DNA of 64,000 nt, taken from the NCBI GenBank assembly GCA_963575745.1, contig CAUYUJ010020615.1, positions 1,350,236-1,414,235 of the forward strand, given 5' to 3'. Source of the DNA: Prorocentrum cordatum (taxonomy: Eukaryota; Sar; Dinophyceae; Prorocentrales; Prorocentraceae). This document shows positions 42,053-53,769 of this stretch, piece after piece. The notes below the pieces were generated by a model that saw only the letters and a list, made by a program, of their open reading frames with translations, made no database searches and was not told the DNA's origin. Numbering within the stretch: the stretch's first letter is position 1; each line of letters starts with the position of its first letter. A program made the position numbers and the translations under genes.

Positions 42053-42852
42053 CCGAACAATCCAGATGTGCAGTGGGCTCGGCAACGGGCCGATTAACCA
42101 AACAAGCATTCGCTCGGGGCCTTCTTGGGCGATACATAGTGCGTGATGTTGCTGGCATCGTCGAAGTAAGCAAACGTATCATCCTCGTGCACCTGTTCGT
42201 CGGAGAGGGGATGATTCGACAGAATTTCCACTACAGGTTCAATATGCCCGTACTTACCGTTCGATGTGTTGTCATAGTCGCATCCTGGATCGGGATACGA
42301 CTCGCCACTGATTACCATCCAGATAACTGGATTGCTTGCGGCCAACTGGTTGTTCATGAACTTGAGGTTATCATCCGAGTGTGGCGTTGGCAACACGTTG
42401 TACTGGAAACCATCGCCTTTGAGCTTCAGCCGCTCAAACGCACCATCAATATGTGTGTTGAGAAATTCCTCATCGTGACCGCCACCATACCGTGCGTGGT
42501 CGCGGACCTGTTGTTTTGATACCTAGGCACCCTTGGCCATTGCTGCCCTCTGCACTGAACAGGCTCCACAATAGCCCCCTGGCTGCAAGAACTGGATTCC
42601 AGGCTGAAGGGGTAGGATGTTTGCGAATTTCTGGGGCGGAACTTCACACATAATCGAAGTGCAATGATCGTACGTGTCGGAGAGATCAGCGTTCCCGAGC
42701 TTCTCCAAGAACCACGCGGGCTCGCGGGTAGCCGCGCTAAGTACAGGAAACAACCACGACAATCTTGCCTTTCTCTTGGTACCGCTCTGATTTGAAGCGC
42801 ATACGGCCTCGAGCGCAACCATTTCAAGCGCACCTTGAGCCAAAACGGCCAC

Positions 42853-43515
42853 GGGCCCATGGCGCGGACACGCGGGAACTCCATCCCTCCTCAGCGCATC
42901 CCGCGCAAGCGCCTTACTCTGTTAGCCACTCTCCAGGTCAGAGCGGCGCCATGGCTCCGATTTGGCAGGCGTGGCGGCCGGCGGTCCGAACTGCGGAGCA
43001 CGAGCTGAGCTGGAAAGAATGCAGTCTGCTCAGAGAAATGCCTGTGAGCGTGTGGCGTCCGTCGAGGGCACCACCGTCTGAAATGTGAAAATCGGTGCTC
43101 ATGCTTCTACCCCGCGGGGCATGTGCCACCGCCATATCAACGAGCCGTACTGACCCACTCGCGTATTATATATTTTTGCGTACCTGCTGAAAAACTTGCA
43201 GACTCTACCACTCTTCGCCAAGAATCTCCCTCAGCATGGAGGTCATGCCCTGCTCTCTGCGCCCATGCCACGCCCGACCAGCGTCAGCCGGTGAGAACCA
43301 CGGCGCGCCCTGCCAACCCGGCAAAGCCTCTCCCTAGCACCGCTTAAGACACGCACGGTGCCTGCAGAGGATCGCGACGGTGGCGAAGCAGATGCGCCAA
43401 CTGTGCACGTCCAGCTGGAACAACGGGGATGGGACGAGGGAGGACCAAAAAAGAGAAACACACGAGGGGAAAGGAAGGACACCTTCCCTCCTCTCCGTTC
43501 TCCCAAGGGAAAGCG
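42853..43515. other. No supportable gene; possible upstream part of the relic
   Basis: The minus-strand frame of the relic stays open to a TAA near 42920, so its true start or a further 5' exon could be here. The rest (42930-43515) has no convincing frame. Confidence 0.35.
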
Positions 43516-43703
43516 TAAGGGGGGGTACTGGCTTAGGGAGAGCGGCATCGAGCTAGAATCGGCGATAGAACGCCGATAGATCGACGATAGACCCTCGATA
43601 GCGAATCGAACGTTCCTTGGCGGGGCGTGCTACCCGGCCCCTTGATCGGCGATGAATGGGCGATTGGGCGTGGATGCGTCTCCCCCTGAACCCATCCCCT
43701 CCA
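43516..43703. mobile_element. Family A element with TIRs
   Basis: TAAGGGGGGGTACTGGCTTAG at the left and CTGAACCCATCCCCTCCAAC at the right are inverted. AATCGGCGATAGAACGCCG, GATAGATCGACGATAG and GGCGATGAATGGGCGATTGG are internal. Confidence 0.75.
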
Positions 43704-44324
43704 ACGTTGCCTCGGGCCTGCTGGTTTTCAGGTCATAGCTCATTTTCTCCACAGCCCCAGAACGCTTTCGACGAGGCGCAGCTGAAGGAAACCATCCCAG
43801 CCTCGAAAGCTTCCGAAAACTTGCGAAACCCTGCAATCCAACGGTGGACTGTCCAATCACATCCCGAACGTCCCCCCCTGAGCCTATCTTTCCGCGTTGC
43901 CCTTGATATCCTCCTCCGTCCTCTTCCTCCACTCGGAGCAAGGCGACATGGGACAACGGCAACTCAAACTCGGTCTCAAACTCGGTTTCCGGACCCTTCC
44001 TGGGATCTGCACGCACCGATGAATGTTCTACGCTGCAAACATCCGTGGCGACGAGGGCCCCCTCCCCCCGAATGCAAACCGCCGTTGCCTCAACTCGCCC
44101 TTCCGTGATCCCCCCTGCCCCCCACCAACATCCCCCCGGCGGGGTATGCGGCCAGCGGGGCCTGCGTCCCGAACTTCGGGGAAGCCCCCATCGCGCTATT
44201 GACAGGGACCTCCGGCACCCGACGAGCCGTCGGCTGACCCCGAGGCAGCTCTCCGCAGGGTGGACCGGGGCGCCCTGAGAAGACCCATCCTGCTTTCCCG
44301 CAGGAGCGGAGGTCTGCCAAACGG
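43704..44324. other. No gene seen
   Basis: Around 43975-44065, TCCGGACCC..GCGACGAGGGCC recalls the right part of the 772 bp block. A GTCCCGAACTTCGGGGA phrase at about 44169 recurs at about 61316 with CATCG..GCTATTGAC/GCTGCTGAC, marking a short shared repeat. Confidence 0.45.
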
Positions 44325-44470
44325 GCTCTGGGGGATCGCGCCGTATCGCCGACACATCGACTACGCATCGGCGCCGTCGACGTGGAAAAAATCGGGCTGC
44401 ACATCAAGCCGCATCGCCGATACATCGGCGATGCGGTGCGATCCGGACGCGGGTCTTGGACACTGGGGCT
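44325..44470. mobile_element. Family F element with inverted ends
   Basis: GGGGGATCGCGCCGTATCGC at the left is mirrored by GCGATGCGGTGCGATCCGG at the right. GTGGAAAAAATCGGGCTGC and ACATCAAGCCGCATCGCCG are internal. Confidence 0.7.
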
Positions 44471-44590
44471 CCTTCCCCGAAGCCAGCCAGCTTTTCATCC
44501 TGAGCCGCTTTTGGTCCCTGAACCGTGGAAGGCTCCCAAAGGCGAAAACGGCGAGAAACATCCACGGCCCTTTTAATCAGGACCGATTAA

Positions 44591-44735
44591 TTAGCTAAAA
44601 ACGCAAACTTTCGGAGGTCCGCGCGGATTTCTTTGGATCGACGCTGGACCCGTCTCGAGGTGCCGGAGGCGCCGTAAGCGGAGTCCACCGCAGTTCCAAA
44701 GAAATCCGCGCGGACCTCAAAAAGGATGTGTTTGA
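44591..44735. mobile_element. Family E element, near-perfect TIRs
   Basis: CGGAGGTCCGCGCGGATTTC..TTTGG at the left equals the inverse of CAAAGAAATCCGCGCGGACC at the right. Internal GGTGCCGGAGGCGCC palindrome. Confidence 0.8.
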
Positions 44736-44789
44736 CTATCTTTGCCACCGTGGACCCCAAACAGCAAGTTGTCGCACTGTTGACATGCA

Positions 44790-44990
44790 AGGTCTGAGGT
44801 GCAAGCTACGTGGCGTAAACTAATTATGCGGTGCGAAATAGGTGGTGGAATTAAACCATGCGACGTAAGCTATATCTAAGCTATGCGGTAAAAGCTTTGT
44901 CATGTGTACGATATCCTGCGCAAGCTATGGGGTGCAGCTTGCGCGGAGCAGTATGTGTGGTGTAAGCGGGTCCCAGTTGTGTTCTTGCGT
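44790..44990. repeat. Degenerate ~18 bp repeat (GCTATGCGGTGTAA)
   Basis: AAGCTACGTGGCGTAAAC, TATGCGGTGCGAAATAGG, CATGCGACGTAAGCTATAT, GCTATGCGGTAAAAGC and AGCTATGGGGTGCAGC follow one another. It may be the reverse strand of the CTTACGCG type at 39845. Similar text is at 48735-48870. Confidence 0.5.
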
Positions 44991-45870
44991 GCAGAAGCGA
45001 ACGCCCCACAAACCACTAAGGGTGCTAGCGTTCGGGGCGAACCACATCAAATCCAAATGTTCTGGCGGTGATGCGCTAATGTTTGGCAATCGGGCTGGGG
45101 CCGTACTACTAGATGGTAAACTCTGCCCGGGGTGCAACTGCAATGTGAGTCATTGGCTGCGTTAGTTCGAGCGAAGCGCGCCGCGCGCGATACAAGCGCG
45201 ACGCGGCGCGCAACGCGAAGGTCATTACAACGTTCGGTAAACCAACGCTGCGAGATACTAGTAAACTGATTGCGGCAACACCAGTTTGACGCAATCCTGT
45301 GCGCCGCGGCCCTGGCTGTCCATCCATGCGTGTCCGAGAATCCAACGCACGCTGGTGCCCGGTGATACTCGCGCGCAACTGCCGCGGTGCATGCTGCACA
45401 CAGATATCGCTGACTGAGGTTGTTTTCGGTCCGACACGGCGTGTTCAGGCACGCAAGGCCCGCGCTGCCAAAAAGGGCGTAACAAACAGGACGGTGACGA
45501 TGGCGACGGTGGGTGGTGGATGGAAAACGGGGCGAGGCGAGGAGGAGAGGATAATCAGGAGCAGCAGGAAGGCGGGGAGAGAAGAGGAGGGAGGAGGAAC
45601 ACCAACAAACGGAGAAGCAGGAGGAATGGCAGGAGGAGCATGGTGGGCGGGCTTTGGTTGAGCCCCGCCAGCCCCAAATCGGCGGAAGCGGTTCAAAGCA
45701 CGCGTGCCTGAACAGCCCTAGCCCCGCCGCGGGGGAGGACCCTCCCCCGCTTCCTCGCAAGAATGGTTGGGCGGGGGCCGCGGGCGGCAGGGCCGATCAC
45801 AAAGGTCTCGGGTGGCTCTTGACCGGGCCCAGATGGCGATGGCCCCCAATATTGCGTCCGATCAGGCGCA
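44991..45870. other. No supportable gene
   Basis: CG-rich quasi-palindromes near 45170-45215 and an A/G-rich stretch at 45525-45640. Frames are open but unrecognisable. Confidence 0.4.
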
Positions 45871-45874
45871 CGAT

Positions 45875-46695
45875 TATCCAACGTGGCCCGGCAAGCCTCC
45901 AGCACGACTACCCAACGTGGCCCAACAAACCTTCAAGCGGCCCTGCCCACTCGCCCACAATGCGCCCTGGGCACGTTGTGCTTCCCCGTGCAGAATTGGC
46001 CAGGGTCGTCGCGCGCGCGCGGTGAGGGTTGGCCAGAGCGGCGTTGCCCCTCCGTGCGTGGTGATTTTTCCAACCGTGAAATGGCCAGGGCCGCCGCGCG
46101 CGCGGCGGCCCTGCCACGGCGCGCTGCGTTCTTCCAAATAGCATGGGCCGCCGCGAGCGCAGCGGCCCCACACCCTACCCGCTCGCGCCTGAGGTTTTCC
46201 AGACATAGTGGGCCAGGAACGCCGCACACGCGGCGGCCCTGGCCCTTGGGCGTAACTTTTCCCACGCAGACTTGGCCACGTTCGCCCCGCGCGCGGCGGC
46301 CTTGCCCCGTTGCGCATGGCGCTCGTCGACATAGGGCCAGGGCCGCCGCTCGCGCAGCGTCCCTGCCCCCTCGCGCCGCGTGTTTTTCCCAGCCAGTGAG
46401 TAGGCAAGGGCCGCCGTCTGCGCGGCGGCCCTGGAGCCTCACGCATGGCGCTTTCAACGTAGAATGTGCGAGGGCCGCCGCGCGCGTGGCGGCCTTGCTC
46501 CCTCGCGCGTGGGGATTTCCACACAGAGCGGGCCAGGGTCGCCACGCGCGCGGCGGCCCCAGGTCGTTGCGCATAGTATGTGTCCGCGCAGAATATGCCC
46601 GGGTGCCCCTCGGGCGTTGCGTTTTCGAATCGGATTGGGCCAGGGCCGACTCGCGCGCGGCGGCCGTGTGCCCTCGCGCGCGTCGTCACTCTTGC
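45875..46695. repeat. ~66 bp hairpin-bearing minisatellite, about 12 units
   Basis: Units centre on GGCCAGGGCCGCCGCGCGCG + CGGCGGCCCTG, a strong GC palindrome, then CCCTCGCGCGTGG and TTTTCCACACAGA-type spacers. Centres lie near 46088, 46155, 46220, 46282, 46342, 46415, 46480, 46538 and 46655. As 66 is a multiple of three, several frames (for example 45883-46710 plus) stay open; I regard these as artefacts. Confidence 0.85.
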
Positions 46696-47984
46696 ACCAA
46701 AACTGGATAAAACCATCCGCGCCCGAAAGCAATTATTCGACTACTGTTTGAAATGGGCGAGTTACTGCGCCACCTTGTCGGACCTTCGTCGGTGATTGCC
46801 TTAGGCGCGATCCGCAAGGCGGGCGGCGACAAAACACGCCAGCGAACGCTAGCATGCGGCTAGCCTTTGAAATCTGGAAGGCCGCGCGGCCCATCGCCCG
46901 AACACTGCTCGTTTACTGGTGTTCGAAGCGTTCGTGTTTGAGATGCGTGTTTTTGCTGCGCCAACCTCCGCAGTGCGCGGCCGGTCCCCCTCCCACCCAG
47001 CCCTGGGCCAGGGAGGGGGGGGGGAACCGGATGGAAAAGGATGGAGGAAGGAGGCAAGGGAGGAGGTGAATGATAAGGGAGGCAAGGGGGGCGAGGGGCC
47101 CCTCGCCCCCCTTGCCTCCGGGGAGGAAGGAGCAAGGAGGGACGGAGGCAGGAACAGAGGGTGAACGAGGGAAGGCGGGGGAAGGGGGAACATGGAAGAA
47201 CGAGGAAAGAAGAGGCAGGATGACGGAAGGGGAGGGAGAAAAAAAGGTGGAGCGGAGAAGGGTAGGCAACAGGGTACGCGGTGGGAGGAGGGAGGAGTGT
47301 AGGAGAGGGGGTGGGTCCGAGAGGGAGCAAGGTGGGGTGGAGGGGAGAGGAAGCGCCACATGTATACGCGTGTGCGCAGATTTGACTGCATCGGTACATG
47401 CTCCGCCTGGGCCTGCCTAGGTCTGCCCCCGTGCGCGTGGTATGTCCCCACGGAACCCCCGCTGGCCGTTCGCGAGGGGCTTAGCGGATGAGCTCTTCCA
47501 GAGCCCTGTCTGCCCCTTGAGGGGAGGGTTCACCTCTCCCCCGGCTCGGTCTCCACGGGTCTGGAGGCGGGGCGCGAGCGGCTGCAGTGCCCAGGACGGC
47601 CCCAGATGGCCCCAAGATGGTACCAGATCGCCCCCACATCTCCCCGGGAAGCGTCGATTCTTCGCGTCTGTGTGGCAGACGCGGACGGCCGGCGCCGCCC
47701 TGGATAGAGCTACGTGCAGTGGTGCCCCTCTCCGGACACCAGTGGCTCAAAGATGGGATCCTGAGGCATGGGGTCCTAAGGACGAGGTGCCTCAAACAAC
47801 GTTCAGGACGAGGATGCCTCAAACAGCGCAAATCCATCCTTGGATCCCTCCGATCCTCAGGCCCCCGTCCCTCAGGACCCCATCTTTGAACCACCTATGC
47901 TCAAAGATAGGGTCCTGAGGCATGGGGTCCTCCAGGCCTCGGACGAAAAATAGCGAACACTCGTGCCGCATTCATCTGGGCGGC
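46696..47984. other. No supportable gene
   Basis: Includes a purine-rich tract (47025-47345). The phrase AAGATGGGATCCTGAGGCATGGGGTCCT (in pieces AAAGATGGGATCCTGAGG and AAAGATAGGGTCCTGAGG) occurs at about 47749 and 47901, and GGACGA(G)GGTGCCTCA(A/G)ACAA-type phrases at 47779, 47809 and 48209, indicating a degenerate tandem. Confidence 0.45.
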
Positions 47985-48130
47985 GATCAAAAACGGATCT
48001 TACGCGATATGACACAGCGACCTTACACGGTGGCTTACGCGGGCCGCCAACGCGGTACGCTACACTGGAAGCGAGGGCGCTTACGCGCGACCTTACGCGG
48101 GCAGCTTACGCACGAATGTCGGCGCAAACG
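47985..48130. repeat. CTTACGCG minisatellite, copy 2
   Basis: GATCAAAAACGGATCTTACGCG..CGACCTTACACGGTGGC, TTACGCGGGCCGCCAACGCGG and GACCTTACGCGGGCAGCTTACGC mirror 39845-40015 in the same orientation. Confidence 0.8.
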
Positions 48131-48614
48131 ACCGCAGTCTCCTCCACGCGTGCCAACTGTGAGCTTCGCTTGGGGGGGTAATCGGTAATTGTTTCCCTCT
48201 ACCGCACGGACGAGGGTGCCTCAGACAATGTGAATCCACCCATGGATCCCTTCCCCTCCCCAGGCCTCCCCGTCCCTCAGGACCCCACCGAGGACACATC
48301 CGCCTCCTTGCGCACAGACCGCCGAGCCGATGCCGCGCCGCCCCCCCGACCATCCCAGCGGGCACCATCATGCCCTGCTGGGGCTGCTGCGGCGGCTGCT
48401 GCGGCTGCGCCCCGGGCTGCCTCGGTCTTTGCCCGGGAGGCGAGAGGCGGCAGGTGCAGAAACAAAATGCCCTCGGCTGTGCTCTTGGGCGCCGCCGAGC
48501 GGGGGCGGCGGGGGGGGGGGGTCCGGCGGCCATGGAGCCTCGGCCAGGAGGCAGCGGGAGCTTCACACCTGCAAGGCCAGGTGGTCTGGGAGAGCGTGCG
48601 GGGCGTGGCCGAGC

Positions 48615-48680
48615 CTCCTCCTCCTCCTCCTCCTCCTCCTCCTCCTCCTCCTCCTCCTCCTCCTCCTCCTCCTCCTCCTA
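48615..48680. repeat. (CTC)n microsatellite
   Basis: About 21 CTC units, preceded by a GCTGCGGCGG-rich stretch (48380-48420). No gene is called in 48131-49300. Confidence 0.95.
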
Positions 48681-49300
48681 GGCAGCGTGCGGCTCCAGGA
48701 AGAGGAGCCCTCCAAGGAATGAGTCCCGCGTGGCCCCCCCGTCGCACGTGGCGCGTAATCTCTTGCGGGAGGTAATTGGCGGAATCTCAGTGGTGCGATC
48801 TACGTGGTGCCATGTAGCGCACGCGCTGTGGTACAATGTGCAGTACAAGTTAGATACCATGCATGCAAGGAGCAAAACATACGCGCTGCTGACAAGCAAC
48901 GCGCAGCAATGACAACAGGTGATGCCAAGCAAGGGAACGCAGACCAGTGTAGATCGGCGTTGGACAAACCTCCCTTGAGTAAACCTCCCCGTAGTGAAAA
49001 CGACCTGGACCGAAACCGACGGACCTGGACCCGCAAACATGACGGCCGCGACGCCCTCTCGCGAACCGAAAACGGCAAATTCCTTAAGCGACGTGTCAGG
49101 GTAGGAGGTCTATCCACCTCCGAAAAGAGCAGCGCAGTGCAACGCAGTGCGAACCAGCGCACGACACCGCAGTGCAAAAAGCAGCCAGGCGCAGCAATGG
49201 CCCCAAGGTGCCCCCGGGATTCCCGCGGAGGACCCCACGGACTCCGGAGTGCCCCGAGGACCCTCACGAGGCCCACGGGGCCTAGAGGCTCCAAAATTCA

Positions 49301-49496
49301 GCGGTGAGCCCGGGGGGAAAGGAGGAGTGGCGGGCCTTCTCAAAGGCTCGGAAGTCTCCCGGCCTTCTGGGAAGTCTTGTAATCCTGATCCCCGATGGCA
49401 CGGGAAACTTCTCAGAAGGCGCGAGGGCTTCTGAGAAGTCCTGCAGCCTTCTGAGAAGGCCTTCTCCTTCTCATTTCCCCCCCTCGCTCGCCGCCG
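49301..49496. mobile_element. Family C subtype 2 element
   Basis: GCGGTGAGCCCGGGGGGAAA at the left and TTTCCCCCCCTCGCTCGCCGC at the right are inverted. Four CTTCTCAGAAGG/CTTCTGAGAAG hairpins lie between, as at 27140-27336. Confidence 0.75.
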
Positions 49497-49530
49497 AAAA
49501 TGGAGCGAAAGGCTGGGGGCACCTTGGGCA

Positions 49531-49750
49531 GGAGAGCCCAGAATCGACTCGATGATATAAGTAAGATCGGCGAGCGACATGCATCGGATCGGCGGAAATC
49601 GGCAGCAGCGTCGGGAAAAGTCGGATCGGCGGACATCGGAAGGCTAGTGTGCCTCCGTCAAGACATCGGAACCCACATCGGAACCCCGAGCCGAATCGAA
49701 TCGGAATCGGAGGCCATCGAAGTCGAATCGGATCGAACTAGAGGAACAGA
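49531..49750. repeat. GGAGAGCCCAGAATCGA element, copy 2
   Basis: Same order of blocks as at 39239-39470. It is sandwiched between a family C and a family E element with almost no spacer. Confidence 0.75.
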
Positions 49751-49763
49751 AGACGAGAAAACG

Positions 49764-49880
49764 CCATGAACAGAAACTTTTCGCGGAGCGCGCCGGGGGC
49801 GGCGCCGGAGGCGCCGCCGGGGGGCCCAGCACGGATCCGAGAAATCCTCGCAGAGCGCCAAAAGTTTATGTTTATGGTGT
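49764..49880. mobile_element. Family E element
   Basis: GAACAGAAACTTTTCGCGGAG at the left, palindromic GGCGGCGCCGGAGGCGCCGCC in two arms, then GATCCGAGAAATCCTCGCAG and AAGTTTATGTTTATG at the right. Confidence 0.75.
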
Positions 49881-50095
49881 TTTTTCTTCCCCGAAGGAAC
49901 CGAAACGAGCCCTGCCCAGGACCAGTGGGCACCTCTGGCAGCCCCCGAGCTCGAGGGCGGGGACCCTCGGGCGCCCACGGTGGCGTCCTCGGCCCAAGGC
50001 CCGTGGCCGAAGGGGCGGGGCTCGAGGCATGGTCCGCCGAGGCAGCGGCGGGTGCCTGCCCGTGGGACGCAGGCAGACATAACACAGTCGGAACC

Positions 50096-50645
50096 TACAG
50101 TCGGACTCGACTGGACAGGACACGCGAGAGGACACAGGACCCTTCCGAGGGCCACATTGCCGCAGGCATGTAGCAAGCATGGGTCGCGAGACACAGGACA
50201 CAAGGGTACCCTTGATTTGGCAGGGTCGACCTACTAATCTGGGCCGACTGTACGGTCGGAACCTATGATAAGGAAGGTCGGTAAAGACGCAAGGGCCTTG
50301 GACGCCGGAATTGGCTCTTCTTGGGCGGCGGACCGCCAACACCCTGAAGGGCGGCCAGTGAAGACAGCAAAGGACGGGCCGCAGAGGCAAGCACGCAAAG
50401 GTACCCTAAGGACATCTGTGCGTCCTTACTTTGTGTTTTGACTGTGCGATGTGCCATCCTCTGAAGCGTGCGCCCGACCCGAACATACAGTGTACATCTG
50501 GACTTGATTGGACAGGGCACACGAGAGGTCACGAGACCCTTCCTAGGGCCACATTTTGCTACAATAATGTGGGAGGCATGGAGGCACCTTTGATCTGGCA
50601 GGGTCGACCTACTAATTCGGACCGACTGCACCCATCTTGTAGTGT
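50096..50645. repeat. Two ~165 bp repeat copies, ~385 bp apart
   Basis: GACTCGACTGGACAGGACAC, AGGACCCTTCCGAGGGCCACATT, GGCAGGGTCGACCTACTAAT and GACCGACTG-like text at 50096-50262 recur at 50482-50640. Between them lies the repeat shared with 24305-24440. Confidence 0.75.
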
Positions 50646-50979
50646 ACCGTTTCCCGAGCGGTGTGGCCAGCAAGCGACCGTCACGAAGCTTATACTACAA
50701 GATTTCTCCGCGCGCGCGTCGCCCCTGGCGGGGGCGACGAACACATAGTATTAGCATGTTCCGACACTTCCAACGATATCTTACACTGCTGTCTGGCAGG
50801 ATCTATTGCGGGCAGTTATGGTGATATCCTACAAAAATGCTTGGCGCAAGGAACTTCACAGAAGGTGGTTCCATTCGCCTTTGCGGGGTTGGGGGGATGG
50901 CTCACGGAGGGGTGGGAGACACTCCCACAATGATGCCGAATGGAACTAATGCTCCTAACTGCCGCTGCCGCCACCAGAC
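50646..50979. other. No gene seen
   Basis: Spacer before the trinucleotide tract. Frames here merge into the (TAC)n repeat and are not credible. Confidence 0.4.
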
Positions 50980-51710
<731 letters not shown>

Positions 51711-53084
51711 TTGTGAAGGGTAGCCCGGGGGATGTTATCCGCCTGGCAAAACAACCACCAACAATGGCCATCACGGCAAGCAGCGGTAGGAACATAAGAT
51801 TACGGGGGGGGGCGAAGAAGGGGGGGAGACGACGATGCATAGGAGGAGGAGGAGGAACAAAATCAGGAATATGATAAGAGAATAGGAAGGGGGATAAGAA
51901 GGCGGGGGGCTCAAGGGACGCGCAGACTTTAATGCTAAACAGGAGCTTTTTTGTTTTTTTGGGGGGGGCACGGCAGGATTCAAGACGTCCTGCGGTTACC
52001 CATTCCGATCGTGCAAGTCTGTGGACTCTAACAACAGAGCGCCGATACTGCTCCCCCCCTCGGACCACTGCTGGGGCGCGTCCAGACCTGCATTGCGAGG
52101 CGAATGCAGCTGTGACGACGAGGGCATCGGCACCCTCCTTCCTCCTCCGACTTCTGATCCCCCCCCCCGCAGGGGGCGGCGAAGGGGCATAGCTGGGGCG
52201 GCGGCCCCTGGGCGAAGCACGCGCCGCCCGGCTGCCCCGAGCCCTGCTGATGCATCCCGCCGCCACCCTCCGCGCGGCGCGGCTTGCCAGATTCGAATGA
52301 AAGGCCCCGCCGCTCGTCTTCGTCGGCTTCGTCTTCGTCTTCGTCTTCGTCGTCGTCGTCGGCGGCGGCGGTTGCGTCTCAATTCCCCCCTTCAGCGCGC
52401 CGCCCAAAGAGAGAAAATCATGGCCCATGACACGTGCGCGGACGAGGGGGGGGGGCAGGCCAGGTGACGCCTCGAAGGAAGAAAATGATGCGGACCAGGG
52501 AACGTCTCGAGGGGGGGTGGGCCAAGGATCGTCTCGAGGGGGGGGGGGGGGGGCAGGGAGCGTCTCGAAACAATACGCTGCGGCCCCCCGATGGGCCGTG
52601 GCGTAACATGGAGGGCCGTAGGTGGGGTGGTGTCGCTTGTTTGTTGGAGGAAGAAAAGCGGGGTCACGAAACCCGAGAGATGCCTTGGCCCTGGGCACGA
52701 TATCCAACCACCCTGGATCCTCCCCGCCTTGACGCCCCCGAGCGGGGGGGGGGATGTGGGTCGCCCCCCCTTGGCCCGCCAAATGGGGGGCGCACACCTC
52801 GTCGCCTCCTCCGCGCCGACCTCCCTCGTCGAACCCTCGGCTCCGTCCCCCCGTCTCCTCCTCCGCCGTCCAACCGACACCTCCTCCCCTCCACCTGCCT
52901 CGGCTCCCTCTCCTCGTCCTCTTCCGCGCCTGCTCAAGGGAAACCAACAGGTGCTGATACCGCTACTCCCCACACCTCTCCCGGGATGCGTTCATGCTCC
53001 TCCTCCCGATCTCCTACGTCCCTCCTCCTCATCCCTTCCTGCTCCTCGTCCACCCCGCTTTAGGCGGCGTGCTCAAGGGCAGCG
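51711..53084. other. No supportable gene; G runs and a TCTTCG array
   Basis: Contains G-runs (51802-51830, 52445-52550), a GTCTTC/GTCGTC stretch (52320-52372), a shared CATTCCGATCGTGCAAG phrase with 40215 and a GAGGCGAATGCAGC..GACGAGGGC phrase related to the 772 bp block. Confidence 0.45.
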
Positions 53085-53186
53085 GGGCAGGGGGAGAAGG
53101 GACAGCTTCTTAGAAAGAGGCTGTTTCTTAGAAGGCGCCGGCCCTAGATCTTTAGACAAGGCCCGCGCCTTCTGAGAAGCAGGAAC
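53085..53186. mobile_element. Family C element, right end missing
   Basis: AGCTTCTTAGAAAGAGGCTG, TTAGAAGGCGCCGGCCCTAG and TAGACAAGGCCCGCGCCTTC are typical. The C-rich right terminal repeat does not follow. Confidence 0.6.
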
Positions 53187-53399
53187 CTGTTATTTATTAT
53201 TCGCGATACCGGGCGTCATCCGGGGAGGGGGGGGGAGTTCACCCCCCGATCACATCACAGCGGGAGGCCGCTGGAGATCTTAGGACATCCTCGACGAATC
53301 CGTACGAAGTCAGTGCGCATGTAGGCGAAATAGCGTGACGTCATCTGGGGGAACGGGGGGGAGGTGGCTTGGGGGCCTCCAGCGCCCGAGAGACTGCAA

Positions 53400-53590
53400 T
53401 AGAGTCGGACCTAGGACATAATGACACTCATCAAAAATCATGATACCATCGACCAGCCAAAACACGCAGAGCATCTCAGGGTGCCCTCCCCAAGATGCAC
53501 GAGAACGTCCGACAAACACGTAGAACACTAGGGCACCCTCCTCGAACCCGCCTCGATCTTATACCTCGGCACGACTGCACAAAGCATGCC
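53400..53590. repeat. Dispersed ~190 bp repeat, copy 2
   Basis: ACCTAGGACATAATGACACT, CCCTCCCCAAGATGCACGAG, AACGTCC, TAGGGCACCCTCCTCG and CTCGATCTTATACCTCGG, in the order of 8690-8885. Confidence 0.7.
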
Positions 53591-53769
53591 CTCCGCCACC
53601 TCCGCCTCAAAAAGCAGCGGGCACAGTTGCAAACCGAAGGCAAGCACTGAAAACAAATATTGAAATACCCCAAAATCTGCTTTCAACATGTTGTGCCTTC
53701 AACGATGTTTGCCTGCAGTGAGCTCATTGCCGCCGTCTCGGCTGATGGCGCCTGGCCAAATCAAGACTC

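Larger units (their letters stand above)
41629..42852 (-). pseudogene. Papain/C39-like cysteine-peptidase-type protein, broken
   Basis: On the minus strand one phase runs from 42852 (an ATG is at 42822) to a TAA at 42096-42094. It reads WLFPVLSAATREPAWFLEKL, then PGIQFLQPGGYCGACSVQ, an in-frame TAG at 42525-42523, VSKQQVRDHARYGGGHDEEF, ASNPVIWMVISGESYPDPG, NGKYGHIEPVVEILSNHPL and HEDDTFAYFDDASNITHY. A GYCGACSxQ motif followed later by GHIEPV suits the Cys and His of a papain/C39-like fold; this is my inference from memory, not a search. Further on, WAIQGLLDEHHAAL, then LSLSISPWASEPYTRGGEP and GTLTVSGLTAG lie in a different frame. After an AT repeat, AEEVFTYSDAHKITTFTASS and DPNKFLSSSATDYRCVAS are in yet another frame. 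A GT repeat lies at about 42026-42052. Decay is the simplest reading; introns or assembly errors could explain some breaks. Confidence 0.6.

Noticed and set aside
45883-46710. Alanine/arginine-rich 275-codon frame in the hairpin minisatellite
   Set aside because: The 66 bp period keeps any frame open; a similar minus-strand frame of 280 codons covers the same bases.
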